A stretch of DNA of 64,000 nucleotides from Streptantibioticus_C sp963761325 (GTDB taxonomy: Bacteria > Actinomycetota > Actinomycetes > Streptomycetales > Streptomycetaceae), in assembly GCA_963761325.1 (NCBI GenBank), contig CAVXGZ010000008.1:744001-808000 (forward strand). Reading direction: 5' to 3'. The notes under the pieces were generated by a model that saw only the letters and a program-made list of their open reading frames with translations, was not told the DNA's origin and searched no databases. This document shows, one piece after another, positions 1 through 7,223 of this stretch. Made by a program: the position numbers and the translations under genes. The stretch's first letter is position 1, and each line of letters begins with the position of its first letter.

Positions 1-1
1 G

Positions 2-1036
2 CTGGCGCAGCTGGCGGCGCAGCACGCGGAGCTGGTGATGGCCGGGCGTTCGCACAACGTGGCGGCGCAGTCCACCACGCTGGGCAAGCGCTTCGCCTCG
101 GCGGCCGACGAGATGCTCGTGGCGTACGAGCGGATCGAGAATCTGCTGGAGCGCTATCCGCTGCGCGGGATCAAGGGGCCGGTCGGCACGTCGCAGGACA
201 TGCTGGACCTGCTGGGCGGCGACACCGCGAAGCTCGCCGAGCTGGAGGGGCGGATCGCCGGGCATCTGGGGTTCTCGCGGGCGTTCACCTCGGTGGGGCA
301 GGTCTATCCGCGGTCGCTGGACTTCGAGGTGGTCACCACGCTGGTGCAGTTGGCGGCGGCTCCGTCGTCGACGGCCAAGACGATCCGGCTGATGGCCGGG
401 CACGAGCTGGTCACCGAGGGCTTCAAGGCCGGCCAGGTCGGCTCGTCGGCGATGCCGCACAAGATGAACACCCGGTCCTGCGAGCGGGTCAACGGGCTGG
501 CGGTGATCCTGCGCGGTTACGCCTCGATGACCGGGGAGCTGGCCGGCGACCAGTGGAACGAGGGCGACGTGTCGTGTTCGGTGGTGCGCCGGGTGGCGCT
601 GCCGGACGCGTTCTTCGCGTTCGACGGGCTGGTGGAGACGTTCCTGACCGTGCTGGCGGAGTTCGGGGCGTTCCCGGCGGTGATCGCCCGGGAGCTGGAC
701 CGCTACCTGCCGTTCCTGGCGACCACCAAGGTGCTGATGGCCGCGGTGCGCGCCGGGGTGGGCCGCGAGGTGGCGCACGAGGCGATCAAGGAGCACGCGG
801 TGGCCTCGGCGCTGGCGATGCGCGAGAAGGGCGTCGAGCGCAACGAGTTGCTGGACCGGCTGGCCGACGACGAGCGGATCCCGCTGGACCGGGCCGGGTT
901 GGAGGCGCTGATGGCCGACCGGCTCTCCTTCACCGGTGCGGCCGGCGACCAGGTGGCGGCCGTGGTGGCCCGGATCGGCGAGGTGGCGGCCCGGCACCCG
1001 CAGGCGGCGGCCTACGCGCCGGGGGCGATCCTCTGA
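2..1036 (+). CDS. purB: Adenylosuccinate lyase, 3' part (5' end outside window)
   Basis: Catalyses two steps of purine synthesis: SAICAR to AICAR plus fumarate, and adenylosuccinate to AMP plus fumarate. The window begins inside the gene; the reading frame is open from base 2, so the GTG at 35 is internal. The fumarase/aspartase superfamily signature GSSAMPHKMN lies near 440-470 and holds the catalytic serine loop. About 345 residues of the usual 470-480 are visible. The stop TGA (1034-1036) overlaps the putative start of the next gene, suggesting translational coupling. The call is secure; only the N-terminus is missing. Confidence 0.95.
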   Translation: MAQLAAQHAELVMAGRSHNVAAQSTTLGKRFASAADEMLVAYERIENLLERYPLRGIKGPVGTSQDMLDLLGGDTAKLAELEGRIAGHLGFSRAFTSVGQVYPRSLDFEVVTTLVQLAAAPSSTAKTIRLMAGHELVTEGFKAGQVGSSAMPHKMNTRSCERVNGLAVILRGYASMTGELAGDQWNEGDVSCSVVRRVALPDAFFAFDGLVETFLTVLAEFGAFPAVIARELDRYLPFLATTKVLMAAVRAGVGREVAHEAIKEHAVASALAMREKGVERNELLDRLADDERIPLDRAGLEALMADRLSFTGAAGDQVAAVVARIGEVAARHPQAAAYAPGAIL

Positions 1037-1575
1037 CCCCCGAGGAGCTGGCGGCCGCGCGCGACCGGACGGTCCCTGACGTGATCGCCGAGAACCTGGA
1101 CGTGCTCTTCTGCGGCATAAATCCCGGGCTGCTGTCCGCCGCGACCGGGCATCACTTCGCGCGGCCGGGCAACCGGTTCTGGCCGGCGCTGCACGCCTCG
1201 GGGTTCACGCCGAGGCGGCTGGCGCCGGCCGAGCAGGAGTCGCTGCTGGAGTACCGGCTCGGGATCACCAACGTGGCGGCCCGGGCCACCGCGCGGGCCG
1301 ACGAGCTGTCGCAGGACGAACTGCGCGAGGGCGGGCGCCTGTTGACGGCGACCGTGCTGCGCTACGAGCCGCGGTGGCTGGCGGTCGCCGGGGTGACCGC
1401 GTACCGCACGGCGTTCGGCGACCGCGGCGCCCGGATCGGCCGCCAGGAGCGCACGATAGGCCGGACCAGGATCTGGGCGCTGCCCAACCCGAGCGGTCTG
1501 AACGCGCACTGGACGCCGACCACGCTCGCCCAGGAGTTCGGCCGGCTGCGGGAGGCGGCCGGGCGGAGCGGCTGA
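1033..1575 (+). CDS. mug: G/U mismatch-specific DNA glycosylase (Mug/TDG family)
   Basis: Removes uracil or thymine from G:U/G:T mismatches in base excision repair. The motif FCGINPG, followed by HHFARPGNRFW, is the family's active-site region (GINPG with catalytic Asn), and LPNPSGLNAHW near the C-terminus is the second signature. Start choice: family members usually begin MTPEEL-like, which here maps to a CTG codon at 1033 overlapping the purB stop as CTGA, with GGGGGCG upstream. A GTG at 1081 would give a shorter protein lacking about 16 usual residues. 180 aa from 1033. Product secure, start uncertain. Confidence 0.88.
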   Translation: MTPEELAAARDRTVPDVIAENLDVLFCGINPGLLSAATGHHFARPGNRFWPALHASGFTPRRLAPAEQESLLEYRLGITNVAARATARADELSQDELREGGRLLTATVLRYEPRWLAVAGVTAYRTAFGDRGARIGRQERTIGRTRIWALPNPSGLNAHWTPTTLAQEFGRLREAAGRSG

Positions 1576-1709
1576 CCGTTCCGGCCGGGCCGGCGCGGAC
1601 GGGTTCCGGACCGTGCGCGCCGCCGCTCTCGCAGTGTGTCCTTCGTACCGGTAACATCCGCCCACAGGCGCGCAGGAGACCACGCGCCCAGGCAGGGAGG
1701 CGTGTCACG

Positions 1710-2870
1710 TTGGTGCGGCTCACCGGCGGGGATCCCTCGCTGCTCCGCAGGATCAATTCGGCTGTGGTCCTGCACGTCCTGCGCGGGTCGCAGCCGGTCA
1801 CGCTGACCGAGTTGGCGCACTTCACCGGGCTGTCGCGGCCGACGGTCGAGGTGGTCGTCGAGGGCCTGACCGAGTCCGGCCTGGTGGTCGAGGCGCCGGC
1901 CTCCCCGTTGGACGCGCGCAAGCAGGGCCGGCCGGCCCGGCGGTTCCGGTTCCGCGCCGAGTCGGGTCATCTGCTGGGCGTGGAGATCGGCGTCCACGAG
2001 GTGCGGGTGATACTGGCCGATCTCGGCGGCCGGGTGCTGGGCTCGCGGGGCCGCCGGGTGGACGAGCTGCTGGAGGCGGACGAGCGGCTGAAGCGGGTCC
2101 ACGAGACGGTGGACGAGCTGCTGCGGGACGAAGGGGTGACGCGCGGCACGCTGTGGGCGGTCGGCGTGGGCAGTCCGGGGATCGTCGAGTCGGACGGGCG
2201 GGTGCGGCTGGGCACCGCCATGCCGGGCTGGACCGGGCTGCCGCTCGGCGAGCGGCTGCGGCGGTCCTTCAAGTGCCCGGTGCTGGTGGAGAACGACGCG
2301 AACGCGGCCGCGCTGGCCGAGCACTGGAGCGGGGCGGCGCAGGGCAGCGACGACATCGTCTTCGTCATGGCGGGCCTGAGTCCGGGCGCCGGTTCGCTGA
2401 TCGGCGGGCGGCTGCACCGCGGGTTCGGCGGTGCGGCGGGTGAGATCGGCGCCCTGCACCTGCTGGGGCGCGAGGCCACTCCGGAGCGGCTGCTGTCCAC
2501 CACGGACCGGCCGTTGGACCCGTTGGACGAGCCGGCGGTGACCCGGGTGTTCGCGCTGGCCCGGGAGGGCGACGAGCGCGCCCGCGAGGCGGTGGAACGT
2601 TTCCTGCAGCGCCTGGTGCACGACGTGGCCGCGCTGGCGCTGGCGCTGGATCCGGAACTCGTGGTGCTCGGCGGCTGGGCGACCGGGCTGGACGGCGTGG
2701 TGGAGCCGCTGCGCGACGAGTTGGCCCGCTACTGCCTGCGGCCGCCGAACGTGGCGTTGTCGACGCTGGGCGACGAGGCGGTGGCGACCGGAGCGTTGCG
2801 GCTGGCGCTGGACCACGTCGAGGAGCAGTTGTTCGGCGTCGAGCGGGCCGCGACCGCGACCCGCTCGTAG
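1710..2870 (+). CDS. ROK-family transcriptional regulator
   Basis: Winged-helix repressor fused to a sugar-kinase-like ROK fold. Residues 10-65 form the MarR-like helix-turn-helix (TELAHFTGLSRPTVEVVVE); the remainder is the ROK domain with GVGSPGIV and VLVENDANAAALAEHW. The usual zinc-site motif (GEIGH followed by CxCGxxGC) is absent: the sequence reads GEIGAL and has no cysteines there, so sugar phosphorylation is unlikely and it is probably a pure regulator. GGGAGG at 1695-1700 lies 9 nt from TTG 1710 (GTG 1713 is the alternative). 386 aa. The target operon is not evident; it converges with a GntR gene. Confidence 0.9.
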   Translation: MVRLTGGDPSLLRRINSAVVLHVLRGSQPVTLTELAHFTGLSRPTVEVVVEGLTESGLVVEAPASPLDARKQGRPARRFRFRAESGHLLGVEIGVHEVRVILADLGGRVLGSRGRRVDELLEADERLKRVHETVDELLRDEGVTRGTLWAVGVGSPGIVESDGRVRLGTAMPGWTGLPLGERLRRSFKCPVLVENDANAAALAEHWSGAAQGSDDIVFVMAGLSPGAGSLIGGRLHRGFGGAAGEIGALHLLGREATPERLLSTTDRPLDPLDEPAVTRVFALAREGDERAREAVERFLQRLVHDVAALALALDPELVVLGGWATGLDGVVEPLRDELARYCLRPPNVALSTLGDEAVATGALRLALDHVEEQLFGVERAATATRS

Positions 2871-2883
2871 CGTTGCGTCCGGT

Positions 2884-2902
2884 GCCGGGCGGCGGGCCCG
2901 GC
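2884..2902. terminator. Hairpin between convergent ROK and GntR genes
   Basis: Perfect 7-bp GC stem (GCCGGGC / GCCCGGC) with a 5-nt loop in the 40-nt gap between two convergent stops. No T-tract, as is common in streptomycetes. It could serve both strands. Confidence 0.5.
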
Positions 2903-2910
2903 CGGGGGCG

Positions 2911-3681
2911 TCAGGACGCCTGCCGGGTCTCCTCGGCGTCGGACTCGTGGTGGGTGATCTGCACCGCGCCGGTGTCGCCGAAGGTCAGGCGGCAGGTGTC
3001 CGCACGGTAGGTGGCGATCGCGACGGCGCTGACCCTGCCGCCGGACAGGTAGCGGGTGGTGACGACGAGCACCGGCGCACCGGGCAGGCGCTCCAGTTGC
3101 TTGGCGTCCTCGGCGGCGGCCGAGCCCAGCTCCACCGTGCGGTCCTCGCCCTCCATCTCCAGCCGGCGCAGCTCGGCGAGCACGGCGCGCGGGTGGGCGG
3201 CGGGCGTCAGCATGTCGGGCAGCTCGGGCACCGAGGCACGCGGCACGTAGAGCAGCTCGGTGGCGAGCGTCTGGCTGTGGGAGGTGCGCACCCGGCGGAC
3301 GGTGTGGACCGGCTCGTCGCCGTCCTCGCCGAGCAGCCGCGCGACGTGGGCCGGGGGCAGTGCCTCCGCGCAGCCGACGGTGCGCCAGGAGTCGCCGCCG
3401 GCGCCGGGCCAACTGCCCTCGGCGGGCGCCACGTTGACGCCGATGCGCGGCGGGGCGACCGTGGTGCCCACTCCGCGGCGGCGCTGGAGGCGTCCCTCCA
3501 GCTCCAGTTGTTCGAGCGCTTGGCGCAGGGTGGCCCGGGCGACCCCGAAACGGGCGGCCAGGTCACGCTCGTTGGGCAGGACCTCACCGACCTCGAACTC
3601 CGAGTCGAGGGCCTCGGCGAGCACTGTCCTGAGGTGCCAGTACTTGGGCTCCTGAACCGCATCGAGCTGCGTGGTCCCCAC
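2911..3681 (-). CDS. GntR-family (HutC/DasR-type) transcriptional regulator
   Basis: N-terminal GntR winged helix (LPNERDLAARFGVARATLRQ, then LEGRLQRRRGVGT) and a C-terminal UTRA effector-binding domain typical of HutC subfamily repressors that sense phosphosugars or small metabolites. I start it at GTG 3681, preceded 5 nt away by GGAGG; an upstream in-frame GTG at 3702 has no good ribosome site. 256 aa. The upstream gap holds an AT-rich palindrome and a site close to the DasR consensus, both candidates for autoregulation. The ligand cannot be inferred. Confidence 0.88.
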   Translation of the reverse strand: MGTTQLDAVQEPKYWHLRTVLAEALDSEFEVGEVLPNERDLAARFGVARATLRQALEQLELEGRLQRRRGVGTTVAPPRIGVNVAPAEGSWPGAGGDSWRTVGCAEALPPAHVARLLGEDGDEPVHTVRRVRTSHSQTLATELLYVPRASVPELPDMLTPAAHPRAVLAELRRLEMEGEDRTVELGSAAAEDAKQLERLPGAPVLVVTTRYLSGGRVSAVAIATYRADTCRLTFGDTGAVQITHHESDAEETRQAS

Positions 3682-3719
3682 CCTGTCCTCCACGGTCGGC
3701 ACGTACCCGGTCTTTATCC

Positions 3720-3738
3720 ACCCTTATTTATTAAGGGT
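3720..3738. promoter_or_regulatory. AT-rich palindrome upstream of the GntR gene
   Basis: Perfect arms ACCCTTA / TAAGGGT separated by TTTAT, 39 nt upstream of the preferred GntR start, in a strikingly AT-rich patch. It is probably an operator or core promoter element of the GntR gene; nothing else starts nearby. Confidence 0.5.
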
Positions 3739-3776
3739 TGTTTCACTACTACGGGACGATAGGGCGGCTGCGGGAG

Positions 3777-3790
3777 TTGGTCAAGACCAA
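3777..3790. promoter_or_regulatory. DasR-like (dre) operator
   Basis: TTGGTCAAGACCAA: perfect 6-bp arms around AA. The core TGGTCAAGACCA differs from the DasR-responsive element core TGGTCTAGACCA by one central base. It lies about 96 nt upstream of the HutC-type GntR gene, so autoregulation or control by DasR is plausible. Assignment rests on similarity to the published consensus only. Confidence 0.6.
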
Positions 3791-3918
3791 TTCGCGATTC
3801 GCCGTCGGCCCGGCATCCGCCCGACACGGCGCGTTCATCCGGGGTCGGGAGGCGGCGGGGCGGGAGCGGCGTGGGCGTCACACCGGGGAGAACGACCGGG
3901 GACCGGCCGGAGTGCCGA

Positions 3919-4794
3919 TCAGACGCCGCCGAGCTTGTCGGGGTTGGTGACGATGTAGACGCGGGTGACCAGCGCGTCGGTGGTCTCCAGCGACATCACG
4001 GCGTACGGGCTGCCCCCCGACGTGACGACGATCGCCGGCGCGCCGTTGACCTCGCGGATGCTGACGCCGGGGTCGGGGAACGGCTTGCCTGCGATGGCGA
4101 ACAGGAAACGGCTCACCTTGTCGGCGCTCTCGATGACGCGCAGCGGCGCCTTCTCCTTGCCGCCGCCGTCGCCGACCAGCCGCACGCCGGGCGCGAGCAG
4201 GGACAGCAGCGCCGCCAGGTCGCCTCCGGTCGCGGCGGCCAGGAAGCGTTCGGTGACGGCCGCGGTCCGCTCGGCGTCCGTGTCGTAGCGCGAGCGGCCC
4301 TCCTCGACGTGTCGCCGCGCGCGGCCGGCGAGTTGGCGCACCGCCGCCTCGCCGCGGTCCAAGGTGGCGGCGATCTCGGCGTAGGGCAGGCCGAACGCCT
4401 CGCGCAGCACGAAGACCGCGCGCTCCAGCGGGGAGAGCGACTCCAGCATGACCAGGACGGCGAAGGAGACCGATTCGGCCATCACGACGCGTTCGGCCGT
4501 GTCCGGAACGGTGTGGTCGAGGTCGGTGGCCAGCGGTTCGGGGAGCCAGGGGCCGACGTAGGACTCCTTGCGGGACTGCACGTGGCGCAGCCGGTCGATG
4601 GCCAGCCGGGTGGTGATGCGCACGAGGTAGGCGCGCGGTTCGCGCACCGCGTCGTGGTCGGCGGCGGCCCAGCGCAGCCAGGCGTCCTGCACCACGTCCT
4701 CGGCGTCGGCGACCCGGCCCAGCATGCGGTAGGCGACCGCGCCGAGCAGGGGACGGTGCTCCTCGAAGACATCGGTGCTGGTCAGGTCGGCCAT
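3919..4794 (-). CDS. ECF41-type RNA polymerase sigma factor with SnoaL-like C-terminus
   Basis: Extracytoplasmic-function sigma factor with region 2 (residues about 12-75), region 4 (about 115-165) and a C-terminal SnoaL/NTF2-like extension that modulates activity in this group. All three ECF41 hallmarks are visible: WLPEPL (83-88), DGGGK (209-213) and NPDKL (284-288). ATG 4794 chosen; 291 aa. ECF41 factors usually sit beside a carboxymuconolactone decarboxylase, oxidoreductase or epimerase gene. Here the divergent neighbour is an alpha/beta-hydrolase instead. No clear ECF41 promoter of the published spacing was found in the shared gap. Confidence 0.92.
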   Translation of the reverse strand: MADLTSTDVFEEHRPLLGAVAYRMLGRVADAEDVVQDAWLRWAAADHDAVREPRAYLVRITTRLAIDRLRHVQSRKESYVGPWLPEPLATDLDHTVPDTAERVVMAESVSFAVLVMLESLSPLERAVFVLREAFGLPYAEIAATLDRGEAAVRQLAGRARRHVEEGRSRYDTDAERTAAVTERFLAAATGGDLAALLSLLAPGVRLVGDGGGKEKAPLRVIESADKVSRFLFAIAGKPFPDPGVSIREVNGAPAIVVTSGGSPYAVMSLETTDALVTRVYIVTNPDKLGGV

Positions 4795-4948
4795 GCTGCC
4801 ATCCCACCTGACGGGTCGACGGCTGTCCAGCGAACACGGCGTGTGACGGCGGGCTTCCGGTGGTATCTCCATCACATTACCAACAAGTAGCATGCGAAAG
4901 CCCGGGACTTCCGCCCTTTCCGGCCGCCTGGCCGCTCTGGAGCCGCGC

Positions 4949-5797
4949 ATGACCACCACGGATCCGATCTCCCGGCTCGGCGTCACGCCGCCCGGGCTGC
5001 CCACCGTCACCGTGGCCTATCGCCGGTACGGCGCGGGCGAGCCGCTGGTGCTGCTGCACGGCATCGGCCACCACCTCCAGGCGTGGGATCCGGTGGTCGG
5101 CGCGCTGGCCGAGCGGCGCGAGGTGATCGCCTTCGACCTGCCGGGCTTCGGCGCCTCGCCCGCCCAACCGGCCGGCGTGCCCTACACGTTGGAGAACTCG
5201 GTGCGCGTGCTGGCCGCCGCCTTCGCGCGGCTGGGCCTGGCCCGGCCGCATGTGGCGGGCAACTCGCTCGGCGGCCTGATCGCACTGCGGCTCGGCCAGA
5301 CCGGCCGGGCACGCACCGTCACCGCGCTGTCCCCCGGCGGCTTCTGGAACACGCCGGAGCGGATCTACGCCTTCACGGTGCTCAGCGTGATCCGGCGCGG
5401 CGCGCTGGCCCTGCCGCCCGGCGCCGTGGAGTTCCTGGCCCGCGGCGCCACGGGCCGGGCGCTGCTGACCGGCAGCGTCTACGCCCGCCCCGGGCGGCGG
5501 GATCCGGGCGCGGTGATCGCCGAGACCCGGGCGATGCGGGAGGCGGCCGGCTTCGAGGAGACGATCGCCGCCGCGCGCACCGGGCGCCCGTTCACCGGCA
5601 CCATCAGCGAGAAGGTGCCGGTCACCGTGGGGTGGGGCACCCGCGACCGCGTCCTGCCGCGCCGCCAGGGGGTGCGGGTGAAGCGGGCCATACCGCACGC
5701 CCGCCTGGTGCGGCTGCCCGGCTGCGGACACGTGCCGATGAGCGACGACCCGGAACGCGTCGCCCACCTGCTGCTCGACGCGAGCCGCGACCGGTGA
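4949..5797 (+). CDS. Alpha/beta-hydrolase
   Basis: Single-domain alpha/beta-hydrolase: oxyanion strand LLHGIGHH, nucleophile elbow GNSLGG (Ser), and a C-terminal GCGHVPMSDDPERV holding the catalytic His. Substrate unknown; esterase, lipase or haloperoxidase-like members share these motifs. ATG 4949 has GGAG 6 nt upstream; an earlier ATG at 4892 lacks one. 282 aa. Its stop overlaps the next start (GTGA), and it is divergent from the ECF41 sigma gene, which may control it. Confidence 0.88.
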   Translation: MTTTDPISRLGVTPPGLPTVTVAYRRYGAGEPLVLLHGIGHHLQAWDPVVGALAERREVIAFDLPGFGASPAQPAGVPYTLENSVRVLAAAFARLGLARPHVAGNSLGGLIALRLGQTGRARTVTALSPGGFWNTPERIYAFTVLSVIRRGALALPPGAVEFLARGATGRALLTGSVYARPGRRDPGAVIAETRAMREAAGFEETIAAARTGRPFTGTISEKVPVTVGWGTRDRVLPRRQGVRVKRAIPHARLVRLPGCGHVPMSDDPERVAHLLLDASRDR

Positions 5798-6339
5798 GCG
5801 CGTTCAGCTACCGCGAGGTGGGCGCGACCGGCCGGCCCGGCGAGCTGCCGCCGCCCGGCTACCACCTGCTGCGGGTACGCACCCGGATCGGCGCGGGCCC
5901 CGCGGTGTTCGCGGCGGCCGGGCAGGCGGTGCTGAGCTGGCGGATGCACCGGCGGCTCGGCGTGCGGATGGACACCGCGGCGCCGGCGGCGGTGCCGGGC
6001 GCCCGGGTCGTGGTCGGCCTGGGCGTGGGCCCGCTGCGGGTGGCCGCACCGTGCGAGGTGGTGTGGACGGTGCGCGGGGCCCGGCGGACCGGGTTCGCCT
6101 ACGGCACGCTGCCGGGGCATCCGGAGTGCGGCGAGGAGTCGTTCGTGGTCGAGTGGGAGCCGGACGACTCGGTGGTGCTCGCGGTCGTCGCCTTCAGCAG
6201 GCCGGCCGCCTGGTACACCCGGGCCGCCGGACCTCTCGCACGCGTGGGGCAGCGGGCGTACGCGCACCGCTGCGGGACGGTGCTGCGCCGGCTGGCCGGG
6301 CCGGCGGGATCCGCGTCCGGTACCGGTGGCGGGCGGTGA
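5794..6339 (+). CDS. DUF1990 (UPF0548) family protein
   Basis: Matches the DUF1990 family in length (181 aa) and motifs: N-terminal FSYREVGATG, central GPLRVAAPCEVVWTV, and GFAYGTLPGHPECGEESF. The fold is thought to be lipocalin or SRPBCC-like; no biochemical role is established. It starts at GTG 5794 overlapping the hydrolase stop, so both are probably co-translated. FAYGTLPGHPE is the part of the family I recognise most clearly. Confidence 0.82.
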   Translation: MSAFSYREVGATGRPGELPPPGYHLLRVRTRIGAGPAVFAAAGQAVLSWRMHRRLGVRMDTAAPAAVPGARVVVGLGVGPLRVAAPCEVVWTVRGARRTGFAYGTLPGHPECGEESFVVEWEPDDSVVLAVVAFSRPAAWYTRAAGPLARVGQRAYAHRCGTVLRRLAGPAGSASGTGGGR

Positions 6340-6434
6340 GCGCGGCGGGTCCGGACACCCTTTCCCGGTCTGTTTAACCCATCGGCCACAAAGCGTTCGC
6401 GGTGGGGCAACACGGTCAACGGACAATGGGGGTC

Positions 6435-7187
6435 ATGTGCGATCACACCGTTGCCCCGGTACCCGACCCGTCCACTCCCCCGCTGTCCCCCGCACCGCAG
6501 GACGCCGGGCCCGCACGGCGCAGGAGGCACGCCGGCCTCCGCGCACGCCGGGCACGCGCGGCCGGTCCGGCGCCCGGGCGGCTCACCCGGCTGCGCGCCG
6601 TGCCGGACGCGCCCGGACACGGTCTGCACGATCCGCCGCGTCCGGTACGCCCGGCGGCCGAGCCCGGACCGCGGCAACTGCCGTACGGCGACGGCCTGTC
6701 CGTCCGCCCCGTCGGCCCCGGCGACCGGGCGGCGGCGCTCGCGCTGCACGAACGCTGCTCGCCCGACACCGTCCGCCGCCGCTACCACGGACCGGTGGCC
6801 GACGCGGACCGCTATCTCGGCCATCTGCTCGACCCGCGGCACGGGCGCACGCTGGCGGTCGCCACGGGCCCGGGGCACCTGGTGGCGATCGGCCACCTGC
6901 TGTGGGACGGCACGGAGACCGAGGTGGCGCTGCTGGTGGAGGACGGTTGGCAGCGGCGCGGACTGGGCACGCTACTGCTGCGCCATCTGGTCGCGCTGGC
7001 CCGCCGGGAGGGCCGCGACGCGGTCTACGCGGTCACCCAGCGGTCCGACCGCGCGATGGCCGCGGCGATGCGCCGGCTCGGGCTGCCGTTGGACGTGCGT
7101 GACGAGGACGGCACGGTGGTGATCACCGCGGCGTTTCCGCGGAGAGACGAATTCGCGGACGCGGCGGAGGTCTTCGCCCCAAAGTGA
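6435..7187 (+). CDS. GNAT-family N-acetyltransferase with Arg/Pro-rich N-terminus
   Basis: Residues about 90-250 form a GNAT domain: acetyl-CoA loop in LVEDGWQRRGLGTLLLRHLV (R/QxxGxG) and a preceding beta strand TEVALLV. The first 85 residues are rich in Arg, Pro and Ala and look disordered. Start is ambiguous between ATG 6435 (MCDH) and ATG 6426; GGGGG lies very close to 6435. 250 aa from 6435. Substrate unknown; stand-alone transcription likely. Confidence 0.82.
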   Translation: MCDHTVAPVPDPSTPPLSPAPQDAGPARRRRHAGLRARRARAAGPAPGRLTRLRAVPDAPGHGLHDPPRPVRPAAEPGPRQLPYGDGLSVRPVGPGDRAAALALHERCSPDTVRRRYHGPVADADRYLGHLLDPRHGRTLAVATGPGHLVAIGHLLWDGTETEVALLVEDGWQRRGLGTLLLRHLVALARREGRDAVYAVTQRSDRAMAAAMRRLGLPLDVRDEDGTVVITAAFPRRDEFADAAEVFAPK

Positions 7188-7223
7188 TCGACGCGGGCCA
7201 CCCGTCGTACCAGGATGGCCCTC

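Noticed and set aside
553..1080. Long Arg/Gly-rich plus-strand frame upstream of the glycosylase
   Set aside because: It is purB read in another frame; composition is typical of GC-rich shadow frames. Only the part from 1033 on is real.
4800..4860. CGTCACA and CGTC elements as an ECF41 autoregulatory promoter
   Set aside because: Spacing is 20 nt rather than about 16, and the first base of the -35 differs.
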